Origin: Paenibacillus monticola | GTDB lineage: Bacteria > Bacillota > Bacilli > Paenibacillales > Paenibacillaceae | DNA: 64,000 nt | NCBI RefSeq assembly: GCF_009664975.1 | Contig: NZ_WJXB01000002.1 | Location: 1 to 64,000 of the forward strand | Reading direction: 5' to 3' | Part shown: positions 42,501-48,559 of the stretch, in pieces | Layout: each line of letters begins with the position of its first letter | How positions within the stretch are numbered: the stretch's first letter is position 1 | The notes under the pieces: model-generated | What the model saw: only the letters and a program-made list of their open reading frames with translations | Databases searched by the model: none | Told to the model about the DNA's origin: nothing | Program-made: the position numbers and the translations under genes

Positions 42501-43648
42501 GATTCCGTCATCAGATTTGTAATATCCTCCGATAAATAACCAAGCGATTCAACTTCAATCTTCTCCCCCGTAAAAGTGAAGTTTCTTGAAATAGAAGCAT
42601 TTGTGATCATCAATGATATACCACTGTCATTAAGTATGTATTCGATCCGGCTCTTAGGATATGTAACATCAATGGGCACGTATGCCCCACCAGCTTTCAA
42701 AATGGCAATCATTCCAATTATTAAATCAGGAGTGCGCTCCAACAATAATCCTACCAGCCTATCCGGAGAAACGCCCTTCTCTCTTAAAATTGTGGCTAAG
42801 TGATTTGCCCGACGGTTTAACTCTTTATAACTAATTGCCTCATCATTAAATATTAATGCCGTCTGATCAGGAGTACACTGCACTTGGGCCTCAAACAAAT
42901 CTTTAAGTGTAAGGTTCTGATTGTAAGTCAATTTGGTGCAATTGAAATCTAATAGAAGCTGCTTTTCTTCAGCTATATTAATTAAGCGAAATTCAGATGT
43001 ATCCGTTTCCAATCCCCCTTGTATACTATGTAAAATATGTAATATATTCGATTTAACAATATGAATAGTATCGTCAGAAACTTGATTTCCGTACCGTAAA
43101 TTCAATTGAATTTGTCCCCCTTCGTTCTCTGGGGTAATTAATAAATCTGTTTCTGACAATTTAATATTCTTCATTAACTCCATAAGAGAAATCACATTTC
43201 GATCAGGATCACAAGTATTCAGCATAAACAATACCTTTAAATATGAATCATGTTCATCTTCGCCAATGGCAGCTTGAACGTTATCTTCTCCACTTAACAA
43301 TCCCGTTCTCTCGTTGTTATCCACCTTTAATAAGTTTAAATTCAGCAATAAATCTTTAATGTTTGAATAATTACTGACATCATACTGAAGAGGAATAACC
43401 TTTTTAATCAAACCATGTTCACTATGAACGCCTTGGTAAAGATCACTTCCCGTAATTACTTCTATCTTTGGAATTTCTTGTTGAAAGTATTTATGAAGAA
43501 GAAGCACGGTTGCTGAAAGAATGACAACATCCAATGTTGTCGTCATTCTTTCAGCCATTCTCCAAAGCTGTTGAGTCAACTTTTGATCAAGCAACACTTG
43601 AGTTCTTCGTTCCTCATGACCGTATACATTCAAACTACTGTTTAGCAA
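33566..43648 (-). CDS. NRPS-A: (C-lobe)-A-T-C-A-T-C-A-T-E, initiating modules 1-3
   Basis: About 3360 residues. Residues 1 to about 230 resemble only the C-terminal lobe of a condensation domain and lack HHxxxDG. Then A1-T1 (GGHSL), C (HHIITDNVS), A2-T2 (GGHSL), C (HHIVFDGFS), A3-T3 (GGDSI) and an epimerisation domain (HHLVIDGVSWR, RTVGWFTS, NYMGQF). Pocket residues: A1 D-I-L-Q-L-G-M-I-W, Gly type; A2 D-A-W-T-I-A-A-I-C, identical to the GrsA Phe code; A3 D-A-F-W-L-G-G-T-F, Val type, followed by E, so D-Val. One C domain reads DNVS instead of DGVS. The tail TPSDFSAKDLDFDSMKEVLD is a donor COM domain like that of TycA, pairing with NRPS-B. Start: TTG at 43648 with GGAGG 8 bp upstream; the ATG at 43663 overlaps that site. 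Confidence 0.93.
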   Translation of the reverse strand: MLNSSLNVYGHEERRTQVLLDQKLTQQLWRMAERMTTTLDVVILSATVLLLHKYFQQEIPKIEVITGSDLYQGVHSEHGLIKKVIPLQYDVSNYSNIKDLLLNLNLLKVDNNERTGLLSGEDNVQAAIGEDEHDSYLKVLFMLNTCDPDRNVISLMELMKNIKLSETDLLITPENEGGQIQLNLRYGNQVSDDTIHIVKSNILHILHSIQGGLETDTSEFRLINIAEEKQLLLDFNCTKLTYNQNLTLKDLFEAQVQCTPDQTALIFNDEAISYKELNRRANHLATILREKGVSPDRLVGLLLERTPDLIIGMIAILKAGGAYVPIDVTYPKSRIEYILNDSGISLMITNASISRNFTFTGEKIEVESLGYLSEDITNLMTESKPDDLAYVIYTSGTTGQPKGVMITQDNVHNFMCGILENIPLAEGSSMLALTTHSFDIFVLESLVPLMRGATIVLASQEQQQSPRQIGLIMKQASVRIIQMTPTRCKAFLVDPLFLAALKDVEYILLGGEPLPLKLLEALQSVSSAAIFNMYGPTETTIWSSLEAVTGSTVIRIGKPMANTQFYILDNQGELVPIGEEGELYIGGRGLARGYLNRNDLTNERFIVNPLTGKGLIYRTGDLVKWTNDGRVEYVGRCDEQVKMRGYRIELGEIENLILRMESITEASVIPISKDGEIQGIHAFYVAELTIPSEVITAHLAEYLPEYMLPVSYTQIECLPQTPNGKINKKALLESLVDARIGEFAAYIPPNSPHEILISRITQEIFQEDRISVEQNLLLIGGHSLKFMELSSRIHQDTGSIVPSKYMFSKPTIKSIANYVDNELKSEYYPIETAAVQDSYPVTSMQKRMFLLQDNSGADQNMPEAYLLEGVLDVVRLERALEQLIQRHDILRANFYWEGEELVQRINEVIAFQLECVDVHDGDLAAMVSSYVFPFDLTHAPLFRAILFKIGPSSNVLLLEMHHIITDNVSMKVFLRDLEGLYEGKAQESVKIQYQDYSVWMKNHPKELSSKREFWMQQLSGDLPVLDLPTDYVRPMLQSFEGETLDCHLDQQLTAKLKGIAAETGTTLYMVLFSMFKILLSKYSGQEDILVGSVSAGRTHADIHRTMGMFVNTFVVRSFPNGNKNYKEYLLELKDIFLDVFDNQDYPFEDLANELHRYRDLSRNPLFDVMFVMEEKYLPSLKGIQAEPYQIATNTSRFDLTLVAEELRDSIQIKLEYRTKLFSKETIERIIKHFQYLVVSIVHNTDLKISEYEMMDAEEYERIVHTFNNTDSDYNSSRTYVQWFEDQVERTPDGIALVHQGMKLTYRQVNQESNRLARALCKKGVKQGDIIGVLASRGIKLIVAMLGVMKAGGTYLPLDPEYPEIRLQYMLENSDTKLLLTDLEQPYLLINQINTININFESFCHEDEHNLNNYISSDNAAYMIYTSGSTGKPKGVVLGHKGISNLSVFFKHELGVQQSDKIVQFASMSFDASIWEITMALFNGAQLHLITNEIASDYKEFENYLQDNEITIATLPPTYLLHLDPARATSLRILITAGSSVTYELAERWGKSTEFINAYGPTESTICSTFWRYSQQERTCKTVPIGKPVLNAKAYVLNQNDRLLPVGIIGELCISGDMLAIEYYRSQAVTSEKFITNPFDAGTRIYKTGDLVRWLPDGNLEFIGRKDDQVKIRGFRIEMGELKSQLLQYESIQDATILCSRARNNEEYLYAYLVSDTVLNPRHVREFLSTRLPQYMIPTYLLQIDAIPLTINGKVDTKALPDAEAEINSQRVVAAARNQTEEKLVSIWKEILDIEEVDINDNFFERGGHSLKVAYLIRKIAQEFGVRFTFKKLFEYSSISKISSLIENSRRSTIQSLELSEKRSGYPCSSAQKRMYSLYEQDKHGVSYNLPNAMLVEGDLERVRIEDAFKQMINRHESFRTFFEIANETVIQKIKPNVNFEISYVELKSERQEDIDQKIKEFIKPFNLEKSTLLRVELVKLSDNKHLLLWDTHHIVFDGFSAGLFMQEYMNIYRQEPLPELKYHYHDFAIWEEKVKGSLEWKQKERFWLEQLAGEIPVLDLPYDYTRPVVKSFEGDSIDFELQGSICDDLNKLATETGTTLYMLLLSTYKILLSKYSGQEELIVGSVSEGRPHLDLQQTLGMFVNTFAVRTYPEGNKRYCDYLDEVKSYLLDAFDNQDYPIQSIPEKLLMQRDISRNPLFDTLFVLENMHIPAMKLEGMNITPVRMKSQTSKFDLSMIAEESVGKINFRLEYCTRLFKESSVERLKNHFIQLISDIVKHPDKLISELCMLAPGEEQQILNAFNNTATEYPASKTVNQLFEEQVEKSPSGVALIFDKEEWTYQQLNRRSNQIARKLQSLGVRSEQPVGIMLDRGFDLIAAIIGILKAGAGYLPLDSDYPEERLHYMLSDSNCEIVLTTLPFADKVNKSANLVFLDDPEIAACGEDNLVSMNTVDSLIYIMYTSGSTGKPKGVLVKHQNVVRLVVNAEYMEFSSSLKMLQGSTTVFDASTFEIWGALLNGMSLCIVTKETMLESDKLHQVLKQQQIKTMWLTSALFNQHALEKPEMFADVKYLLVGGDVLSIQQIDAVQKMNQGLTIINGYGPTENTTFSTCFTINGGYEMSIPIGKPISNSKAYLLDKYGKLLPIGVIGELYLGGDGVAGGYLNDSEKTREKFLPDPYALGKTIYRTGDLARWLPDGNLEFCGRKDQQLKIRGFRIETGEIEWHLMNYPSIKETVVISKEDRLGNKCLCAYFIASQEVNPAELRLDLLTKLPDYMMPSYYIQLESFPLTVNGKVDKQALPQPTEGMLSSSNYQEPRNKTEELLCKVWKEILASDQVGITDHFFELGGDSIKAIQLASRMKRYNLRVDVRDILIHPRINELSSYVLRLNHEVEQDKVTGEVVLTPVQRWFFENQSLGRDHFNQSMMLYHEGQIDKELVFKVFQAILSHHDALRMVVDDQGEEPSQLNRGIEYNWFDLYEFDCCDEEDSRAFIERKADEIQQSIKLTEGSLVKVAVFHEKMGTHLFIAVHHLVIDGVSWRILLEDIVMAYEQLSSGEVVKLPSKTHSFQAWAKQLKEYANSETLILELEFWNTMGNHHVSKLPMDYEFAEHITMDSDEVQMQLSYSETEQLIKQCNKAYNTEINDLLLAALGLTLKKWTHEDNILINLESHGRENIFPNLDIGRTVGWFTSIYPVVIHMDNSTKIEDTIISVKETLRKVPNKGIGYGILNYLTPAALLKGSKPKVTPEISFNYMGQFNQQELNHPRFKYSSYLTGNEVSPYYGKRCNLDLNGIIKNNQFNMTISYSSRQFAKCTIEMLAESYKDHLLRIINFCAEKEGTEHTPSDFSAKDLDFDSMKEVLDLFN

Positions 43649-43673
43649 TTTATTGCCCTCCATTTAATCAATT

Positions 43674-44405
43674 TCAGGATTCTTGATAACTCTTTACGTT
43701 CTCCGTACTAAATATCGCTTCATTAACTATAGCTACAACTTGTTTCGGGGACTCTTTAATAAAAAAATGGCCACCTGGTATACAGTGTATTTTCCATAAC
43801 CCAGAGGCATGGATTTTCCACTCGCCCATCTGAGTTCTTTTAATCCCAGTATCCTCGCTACCATAGAACGCCGTCATACCACATCCGATTTTTCTGTTTC
43901 GTTCCAAAGAAGTGTAGTTCTCAATAACCTCGAAATCCGCACGAAGAATCGGAACAAAGAAACTACGTAACTCTTCATTCTCAAAAATTATGCTGGATGA
44001 AGCGCCATACTCCAAAATCACTTGCTTGAATTCTTCCTCCGGTAGGTTATGAACAATTTTTTCCTTTATACTATCGGGGGATCTTCCCGCTGACACAAAA
44101 AAATGAACAGGTTGATGAAAGCCATTTTTGATCAGTTCATGATACAACTCGAAGGCGATAGTGCTTCCCATGCTATGTCCGAAAATTGCATAATCTTCAT
44201 CACACTTCAAACTCTCCTTTACTATATCGTAAAGCCCGGCGACAATTTCTTGTACATTACGCTGCAAAGGTTGTTTGGCTTTTGTCCCTCTACCTGGTAA
44301 TTCCAATGGTATTAGTTCTATTTGTTCGTTTAAGTAGGTCTTCCAACTATGATAAATGACCGCCGATCCACCTGCATAGGGTATACAGAAGAGTTTGATT
44401 TTCAA
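43674..44405 (-). CDS. Type II thioesterase
   Basis: A 243-residue alpha/beta hydrolase. It starts MKIKLFCIPYAGGSA, has the oxyanion segment LELPGRGTKAKQPL, the nucleophile elbow GHSMGS (Ser at about 87), and the catalytic His in PGGHFFIKE near the end. These are the marks of the GrsT/SrfAD family, which clears misprimed or stalled carrier proteins. It starts at a TTG (44405) with GGAGG 7 bp upstream. It lies 29 bp after the small membrane-protein gene and just before NRPS-A. Because no TE domain is fused to the assembly line, this free enzyme is also a conceivable hydrolase for chain release, though family members usually edit. Confidence 0.93.
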   Translation of the reverse strand: MKIKLFCIPYAGGSAVIYHSWKTYLNEQIELIPLELPGRGTKAKQPLQRNVQEIVAGLYDIVKESLKCDEDYAIFGHSMGSTIAFELYHELIKNGFHQPVHFFVSAGRSPDSIKEKIVHNLPEEEFKQVILEYGASSSIIFENEELRSFFVPILRADFEVIENYTSLERNRKIGCGMTAFYGSEDTGIKRTQMGEWKIHASGLWKIHCIPGGHFFIKESPKQVVAIVNEAIFSTENVKSYQES

Positions 44406-44434
44406 GATTAAGCCTCCGATACGTCATTCTTTTA

Positions 44435-44974
44435 TTAAATCGATTTAGAGTTTTTTTCCTTTTTGGGTGAGAAGAGATAACTGAAACTCACTAAAAAATC
44501 AATCCCTAACAGTAGAGACCATAACTTCATAAGTTTTCCAAGCTCTAATGTCCTTTCGGGATCGCCAACAAATTTAATCATTAAAACTATAATTGAACAA
44601 CCAATACAAAAACCTAGCAGATGACGCATCCAGGCTTTAACCTCATTCTCCGCATGCGCTCTCCCATATCTTTTTATTGGCTTTGGTCCATTGGCAAACC
44701 AGTAAGCAAACTTTTGATCAGCCCAGCGAATAAGAGGACGTCCAAAAGCGATGCTCATTCCGATGTAATAAGCGGCTAGTCCATGAACAAAAGTAGCCTC
44801 AGCTCCATTTTTCAAATTAAAAAATGTGAATATCAGCAGCATGGTATCAACGATCGGTGAACAGAGCAACAGCATTCCACCTATTTTTTTTTGGTGGAGA
44901 GTGTAGCGAGTAAATAGTCCAGCAATGACAAATACCCAAAATAAAACTTCACATAGAATGATTAAGATTCCCAT
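44435..44974 (-). CDS. Small multi-pass membrane protein in the NRPS/PKS operon
   Basis: A 179-residue protein with four to five predicted membrane segments (about 3-22, 33-52, 60-78, 118-135 and 150-166). A cytoplasmic-looking basic loop follows the third (FANGPKPIKRYGRAHAENEV). I do not recognise the family. It sits between the exporter and the thioesterase gene with gaps of 30 and 29 bp and has a GGAGA site before its ATG. It is therefore co-expressed with the pathway. Self-protection, assistance to the exporter, or membrane anchoring of the assembly line are possible; none is shown by sequence. Confidence 0.8.
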   Translation of the reverse strand: MGILIILCEVLFWVFVIAGLFTRYTLHQKKIGGMLLLCSPIVDTMLLIFTFFNLKNGAEATFVHGLAAYYIGMSIAFGRPLIRWADQKFAYWFANGPKPIKRYGRAHAENEVKAWMRHLLGFCIGCSIIVLMIKFVGDPERTLELGKLMKLWSLLLGIDFLVSFSYLFSPKKEKNSKSI

Positions 44975-45004
44975 TGATATCTCCTTTCTCTATCCATTCT
45001 GGTA

Positions 45005-46765
45005 TCAAGTCACACTATAGAGTCGTTCCTGTTCTTCTTCTTTCTGAGACGAATATAGGGCGAAGTATCTACTCTGACGCATCATCAATTGTTCATGTGT
45101 TCCTTCTTCAACAATCCGTCCATCTTCTACCACTAAAATGCAATCGGCATCAATCGTCGTAGACAAACGATGAGAGATAACAATTGTGGTACGCCCTTGC
45201 ATTAACTTCTGCAAAGCATCCTGAACTATTTTTTCGGATTCCTGATCCAGAGATGCGGTTGCTTCATCCAATAATAGAACCGGAGAATTACGCAGAATGG
45301 CCCTGGCTATTGATATTCTTTGTTTTTGTCCACCCGACAAACTTTTCCCTTTCTCCCCAATATCTGAAGCAAAACCATTTGGAAACTTGCTGATGAATTC
45401 GAACGCATTTGCTTGTTGTGAAGCGGCAATCAGCTCATATTCATCAGCAGAATGATTTCCATCGAGGATATTGTCTTTAATTGTTCCTGAAAAAAGATAA
45501 TTTTCTTGAGGTACGTATGAAAAGTAATTTCTTTGTTCTCTTATTCCTATTTCCCGAATGTCCCTGCCATTAATCTGAATTAATCCCTGATCGGGTGGAT
45601 ACAATCCCAGTAATAACTTGAACAGTGTGGACTTACCGCCTCCGCTTAGTCCCACAATCGCTATCTTTTGCCCTTCTTTGATCTCAAAGCTGATATCAGA
45701 TATTGTACTTTTGCTATCGGAGAGGGGATAGCCAAATGAAACGGAAGACAATTTTAGACTGGTAAACGGTTTTCTACTGATCTCTTGTTCCTGAATATCA
45801 TTATATTCAACTGGATGATCCAAAATTACAAACGTTCGTTCTGCCCCTCCAAGAGCTTGCTGCATATTTGCCCAAAGTGTGGGAATCACAGTAAACGGCA
45901 TCACTAGGTAATTCATAAGCTGAATAAATGCTATCATGGAGCCTACATTCAATGACCCTTTCGCAACAAAATACCCAGCCAATAGAATAGCTATTACAAA
46001 GGTTAAGTTCCCAACCACTGTAGATGAAGCGTTCGCAGCTGCATTAATTTTCCCCAGCTTTTTCTCAATCTTTATAACATCTGCACAATGATCTATATAC
46101 TGATTCATAAGTTTCTTTTCCAGGTTGAACATCTTGAAAATGTGGTCTGCACCGAGTATATCTTGTAGAAACGAGGTTACTTTCCCTTGTTTTAATTGCA
46201 TGTTGTTACTCGTCTTACGAACGGTGCTCCCGAACACCTTTCCGATCATCATCATCAAAGGCCCGATGGATATACATATCAAAGCCAGTCTCCACTCGAT
46301 ATACATCAAATAACTGAAAGCTGCTACTGCTAGTAGGGGATTTTTCACTAAATCAACGATAATTCTCCCCGAAGCGTCACCTATAACCTGATTGTCGTTA
46401 GTGAACCTGGATAACAAATCTCCGGAATGAGAATTACTAAAAAAAGAATGCGGTAATCGCAAAACATGATTCATCATATCTATTCGAATATCATTTCTAA
46501 CATTCATAGAAACTTTACTTTTAAAATAATTGTCAATATATGTATTAAGTCCATACACAATAAGTATTACAGCGCCTACAAATATAAAATCAATCCATTT
46601 GTCCATATTAAATTGCACTGCAGCATCCGTTATGATATTCAAAAACCAAGCAATGGATAATTCCAATGCAATACTCACTGTTGTAGTCACAGCTAGAAGA
46701 ACATACATTGGCTTGTATTTACTCATGTATACCCATAAACGTTTAAAAGTAGTTCCATAGCCCAT
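45005..46765 (-). CDS. ABC exporter (half-transporter, permease fused to ATPase)
   Basis: A 586-residue protein. Six membrane helices are expected in residues 1-310, followed by a nucleotide-binding domain at about 340-575 with Walker A GLSGGGKST, Q-loop SYVPQENYLFSG, signature LSGGQKQR, Walker B VLLLDEATASLD and switch His in VISHRLST. This is the BmrA/MsbA-type multidrug and peptide exporter family, which works as a dimer. It is the first gene of the operon, so it most likely exports the finished compound and gives self-resistance. The ATG at 46765 has only a weak site (AGTAGG) about 10 bp upstream. Confidence 0.92.
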   Translation of the reverse strand: MGYGTTFKRLWVYMSKYKPMYVLLAVTTTVSIALELSIAWFLNIITDAAVQFNMDKWIDFIFVGAVILIVYGLNTYIDNYFKSKVSMNVRNDIRIDMMNHVLRLPHSFFSNSHSGDLLSRFTNDNQVIGDASGRIIVDLVKNPLLAVAAFSYLMYIEWRLALICISIGPLMMMIGKVFGSTVRKTSNNMQLKQGKVTSFLQDILGADHIFKMFNLEKKLMNQYIDHCADVIKIEKKLGKINAAANASSTVVGNLTFVIAILLAGYFVAKGSLNVGSMIAFIQLMNYLVMPFTVIPTLWANMQQALGGAERTFVILDHPVEYNDIQEQEISRKPFTSLKLSSVSFGYPLSDSKSTISDISFEIKEGQKIAIVGLSGGGKSTLFKLLLGLYPPDQGLIQINGRDIREIGIREQRNYFSYVPQENYLFSGTIKDNILDGNHSADEYELIAASQQANAFEFISKFPNGFASDIGEKGKSLSGGQKQRISIARAILRNSPVLLLDEATASLDQESEKIVQDALQKLMQGRTTIVISHRLSTTIDADCILVVEDGRIVEEGTHEQLMMRQSRYFALYSSQKEEEQERLYSVT

Positions 46766-46885
46766 AAATAAATTACCTACTTATCGTTTTTTATTTTATT
46801 CACAACTTGACAGGAAAGAGGAGGATAAAGAAACACGAATTCCATTCATTATGGATAATTACTTATGTACGAAGAGAACACTTCG

Positions 46886-46913
46886 AGTATATCTAACAAA
46901 ATACTAATAACAA
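46886..46913 (-). promoter_or_regulatory. Candidate promoter of the NRPS/PKS operon
   Basis: On the minus strand: -35 TTGTTA (46913-46908), a 16-bp spacer and -10 TATACT (46891-46886), about 120 bp before the first gene. Directly downstream, 46870-46885 is a perfect hairpin (CGAAG, 6-nt loop, CTTCG), which would lie at the very 5' end of the transcript and could stabilise it. This is the best sigma-A-like match I found in the leader. No regulator gene is adjacent. Confidence 0.45.
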
Positions 46914-48027
46914 TTTCCGACATGCTTCTTTCATTCTGTACTTGATGTCATCCTGATTGACTATATCCACGCTTACGTTGTCTAAGCCCCTCCTTCAAAT
47001 AGTTCATTGTCCTCATTCTTGCTACACTCTGTTCAACTAGGCGTGACGTCGATGACCGCGACCTCCCCTCGAACAACCGTTGCAACGAGCTGGAGATTCA
47101 TTTCTTTCACACTTTCGCTTATTCGCATCACTCGCTTCGAATGACCTAATTTTCAGTTCTTGTGAAGCTGCACAACTAAAATAGCTGACCTTTATATATG
47201 GTATCTTTTTACTTTTATAGGATTAATACTATTTTATTTCATCTTTCAGTGGAATGGTTCCAAAGCCCTATTTGTATTATGTTGGAATATCATACCTTTT
47301 TTCCCTTTCATGCAATTCTTAATACAAAAGATCGTTTTTTGTCATTCCTTAGTGTTTATCCCTATTTTTTTTACCGATGCTGAAATTTAGATTTAATAGA
47401 AAGTTTCTCATTGTGCTTACTTGGCTTACGGTGTCAGATACGATACTTTTCTCACGAGATTTCGCACCCGAAATTGCGCCTGCAATTATCCAATGACCTC
47501 TATAAAGAAAGCAAACACAGAAAATTTAAGCAGACCGTCTTAAGGACAGTCGCTCCTCTCCTAGGTCTATAATAATCAATCGATATGATGCATAAATCCA
47601 AAGCTATACGCTGGCGGCTAAAGGCCTGCTGAAGATCCGACATTATAAGTTATCTGGTCATTCGCTCGCCCATTTCCCATCAAACAATCTTACGAAAGTA
47701 CATATCTAGACGATTACAAAGTACAATCATCCTTCTACGACCAGACGTAAATGATTACATTATGAATGAAGAATCAAAACTTCTTACTGTTGGCAGTAGT
47801 TTAGATACTACTGAAAATCTATGTTCTCGTAAAATCTTTGCAATAATTATTAGTAATAATTACACCCATTAGAAAATGGTCGAATAGTCCGATGAGTTTT
47901 ATATGAATTATTTTCTATATAATTTGTTGCACAATTATGAAAAATGAAAATGTGAAATCACGGGGTGAAATGTATGGAAATCATTCTATTCCCTTTGATC
48001 TCATGCAGATATATGGTTTGATAGCGT
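46914..48027. other. Gene-free region upstream of the operon
   Basis: About 1.1 kb in which I find no ORF with a supported start, coding-like composition or recognisable motif on either strand. One short minus-strand stretch near 47103-47038 reads MNLQLVATVVRGEVAVIDVT before a stop. Another at 47937 (plus) opens for 61 codons without a recognisable product. The sequence looks like decayed coding DNA with AT-rich patches, and may include distant regulatory sites for the operon. Confidence 0.4.
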
Positions 48028-48180
48028 TCATACATTCGCAGCCGCAATCTTATCATCAAGCGGTTCAAATCCATGACCTGGGAACTCGAACCAGAGGTAT
48101 TCGGGCTTCGCATCATTCCTAAGTTCAGAACGGACCCAAACCCTCCGCACCGCAGCTATTAAGGGACCTACTTGTCTGGC
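48028..48180 (-). pseudogene. Short decayed coding fragment
   Basis: On the minus strand the frame is open for 50 codons between in-frame stops at 48181-48183 and 48028-48030. It reads QVGPLIAAVRRVWVRSELRN and goes on with DAKPEYLWFEFPGHGFEPLD. The composition is that of a real globular protein, but there is no start codon context and I do not recognise it. It is probably the C-terminal relic of a lost gene. Confidence 0.35.
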
Positions 48181-48251
48181 CTATCAGCTCAGGGCGGATC
48201 ATGGATACTGCAGTAGCTGCCCAATACTCTTCCGGGTTGGATACCGGGGAA

Positions 48252-48292
48252 CAGCATAAAGAGCCTGCGCAAGCTGCAGGCTCTTTATGCTG
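48252..48292. terminator. Bidirectional hairpin terminator among gene relics
   Basis: A 17-bp perfect stem (48252-48268 with 48276-48292) with a 7-nt loop and T/A tracts in the arms. It is like the hairpins at the ends of intact genes here. It lies between two coding relics and probably belonged to one of them. Confidence 0.65.
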
Positions 48293-48349
48293 TAGTTATA
48301 CGATGAAAGCTTGTTCATAGTACCCAGAAGCAGGTTATATCAACAATAA

Positions 48350-48559
48350 TCAGTCAAAAACTTGTTCCAGTGCTTGCGGATAATAAGGACTTATTATTTT
48401 ATATGCATTCAAGTGAGGATTGTTCAAATCATTGACATAGATGATCATATGCTGTCTGCTCTTTAAAAAAATATCAAATCTTTGCTTGCGGTCAGCCTGA
48501 ACTATCGTAATATAATAGCTGATTTTTTTGTCAGAGCTTACATTTCGGGCCGATTTCAT
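48350..48559 (-). pseudogene. Unidentified gene fragment next to the insertion sequence
   Basis: 69 codons on the minus strand, ATG at 48559, ending SPYYPQALEQVFD. The sequence (YYITIVQADRKQRFDIFLK) looks like real protein. Its ATG abuts the left inverted repeat of the IS at 48560, and no ribosome binding site is visible across the junction. It may be the 3' part of a gene disrupted by the insertion or an independent relic. Family unknown. Confidence 0.4.

Noticed and set aside
43674..44405. TEII considered as the product-releasing thioesterase.
   Set aside because: Sequence and position are those of editing type II enzymes. Release by it is possible but unsupported, so it is mentioned only as an alternative.
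47937..48122. Plus-strand frame of 61 codons in the gene-free region.
   Set aside because: It has no RBS and overlaps a more protein-like relic on the other strand.
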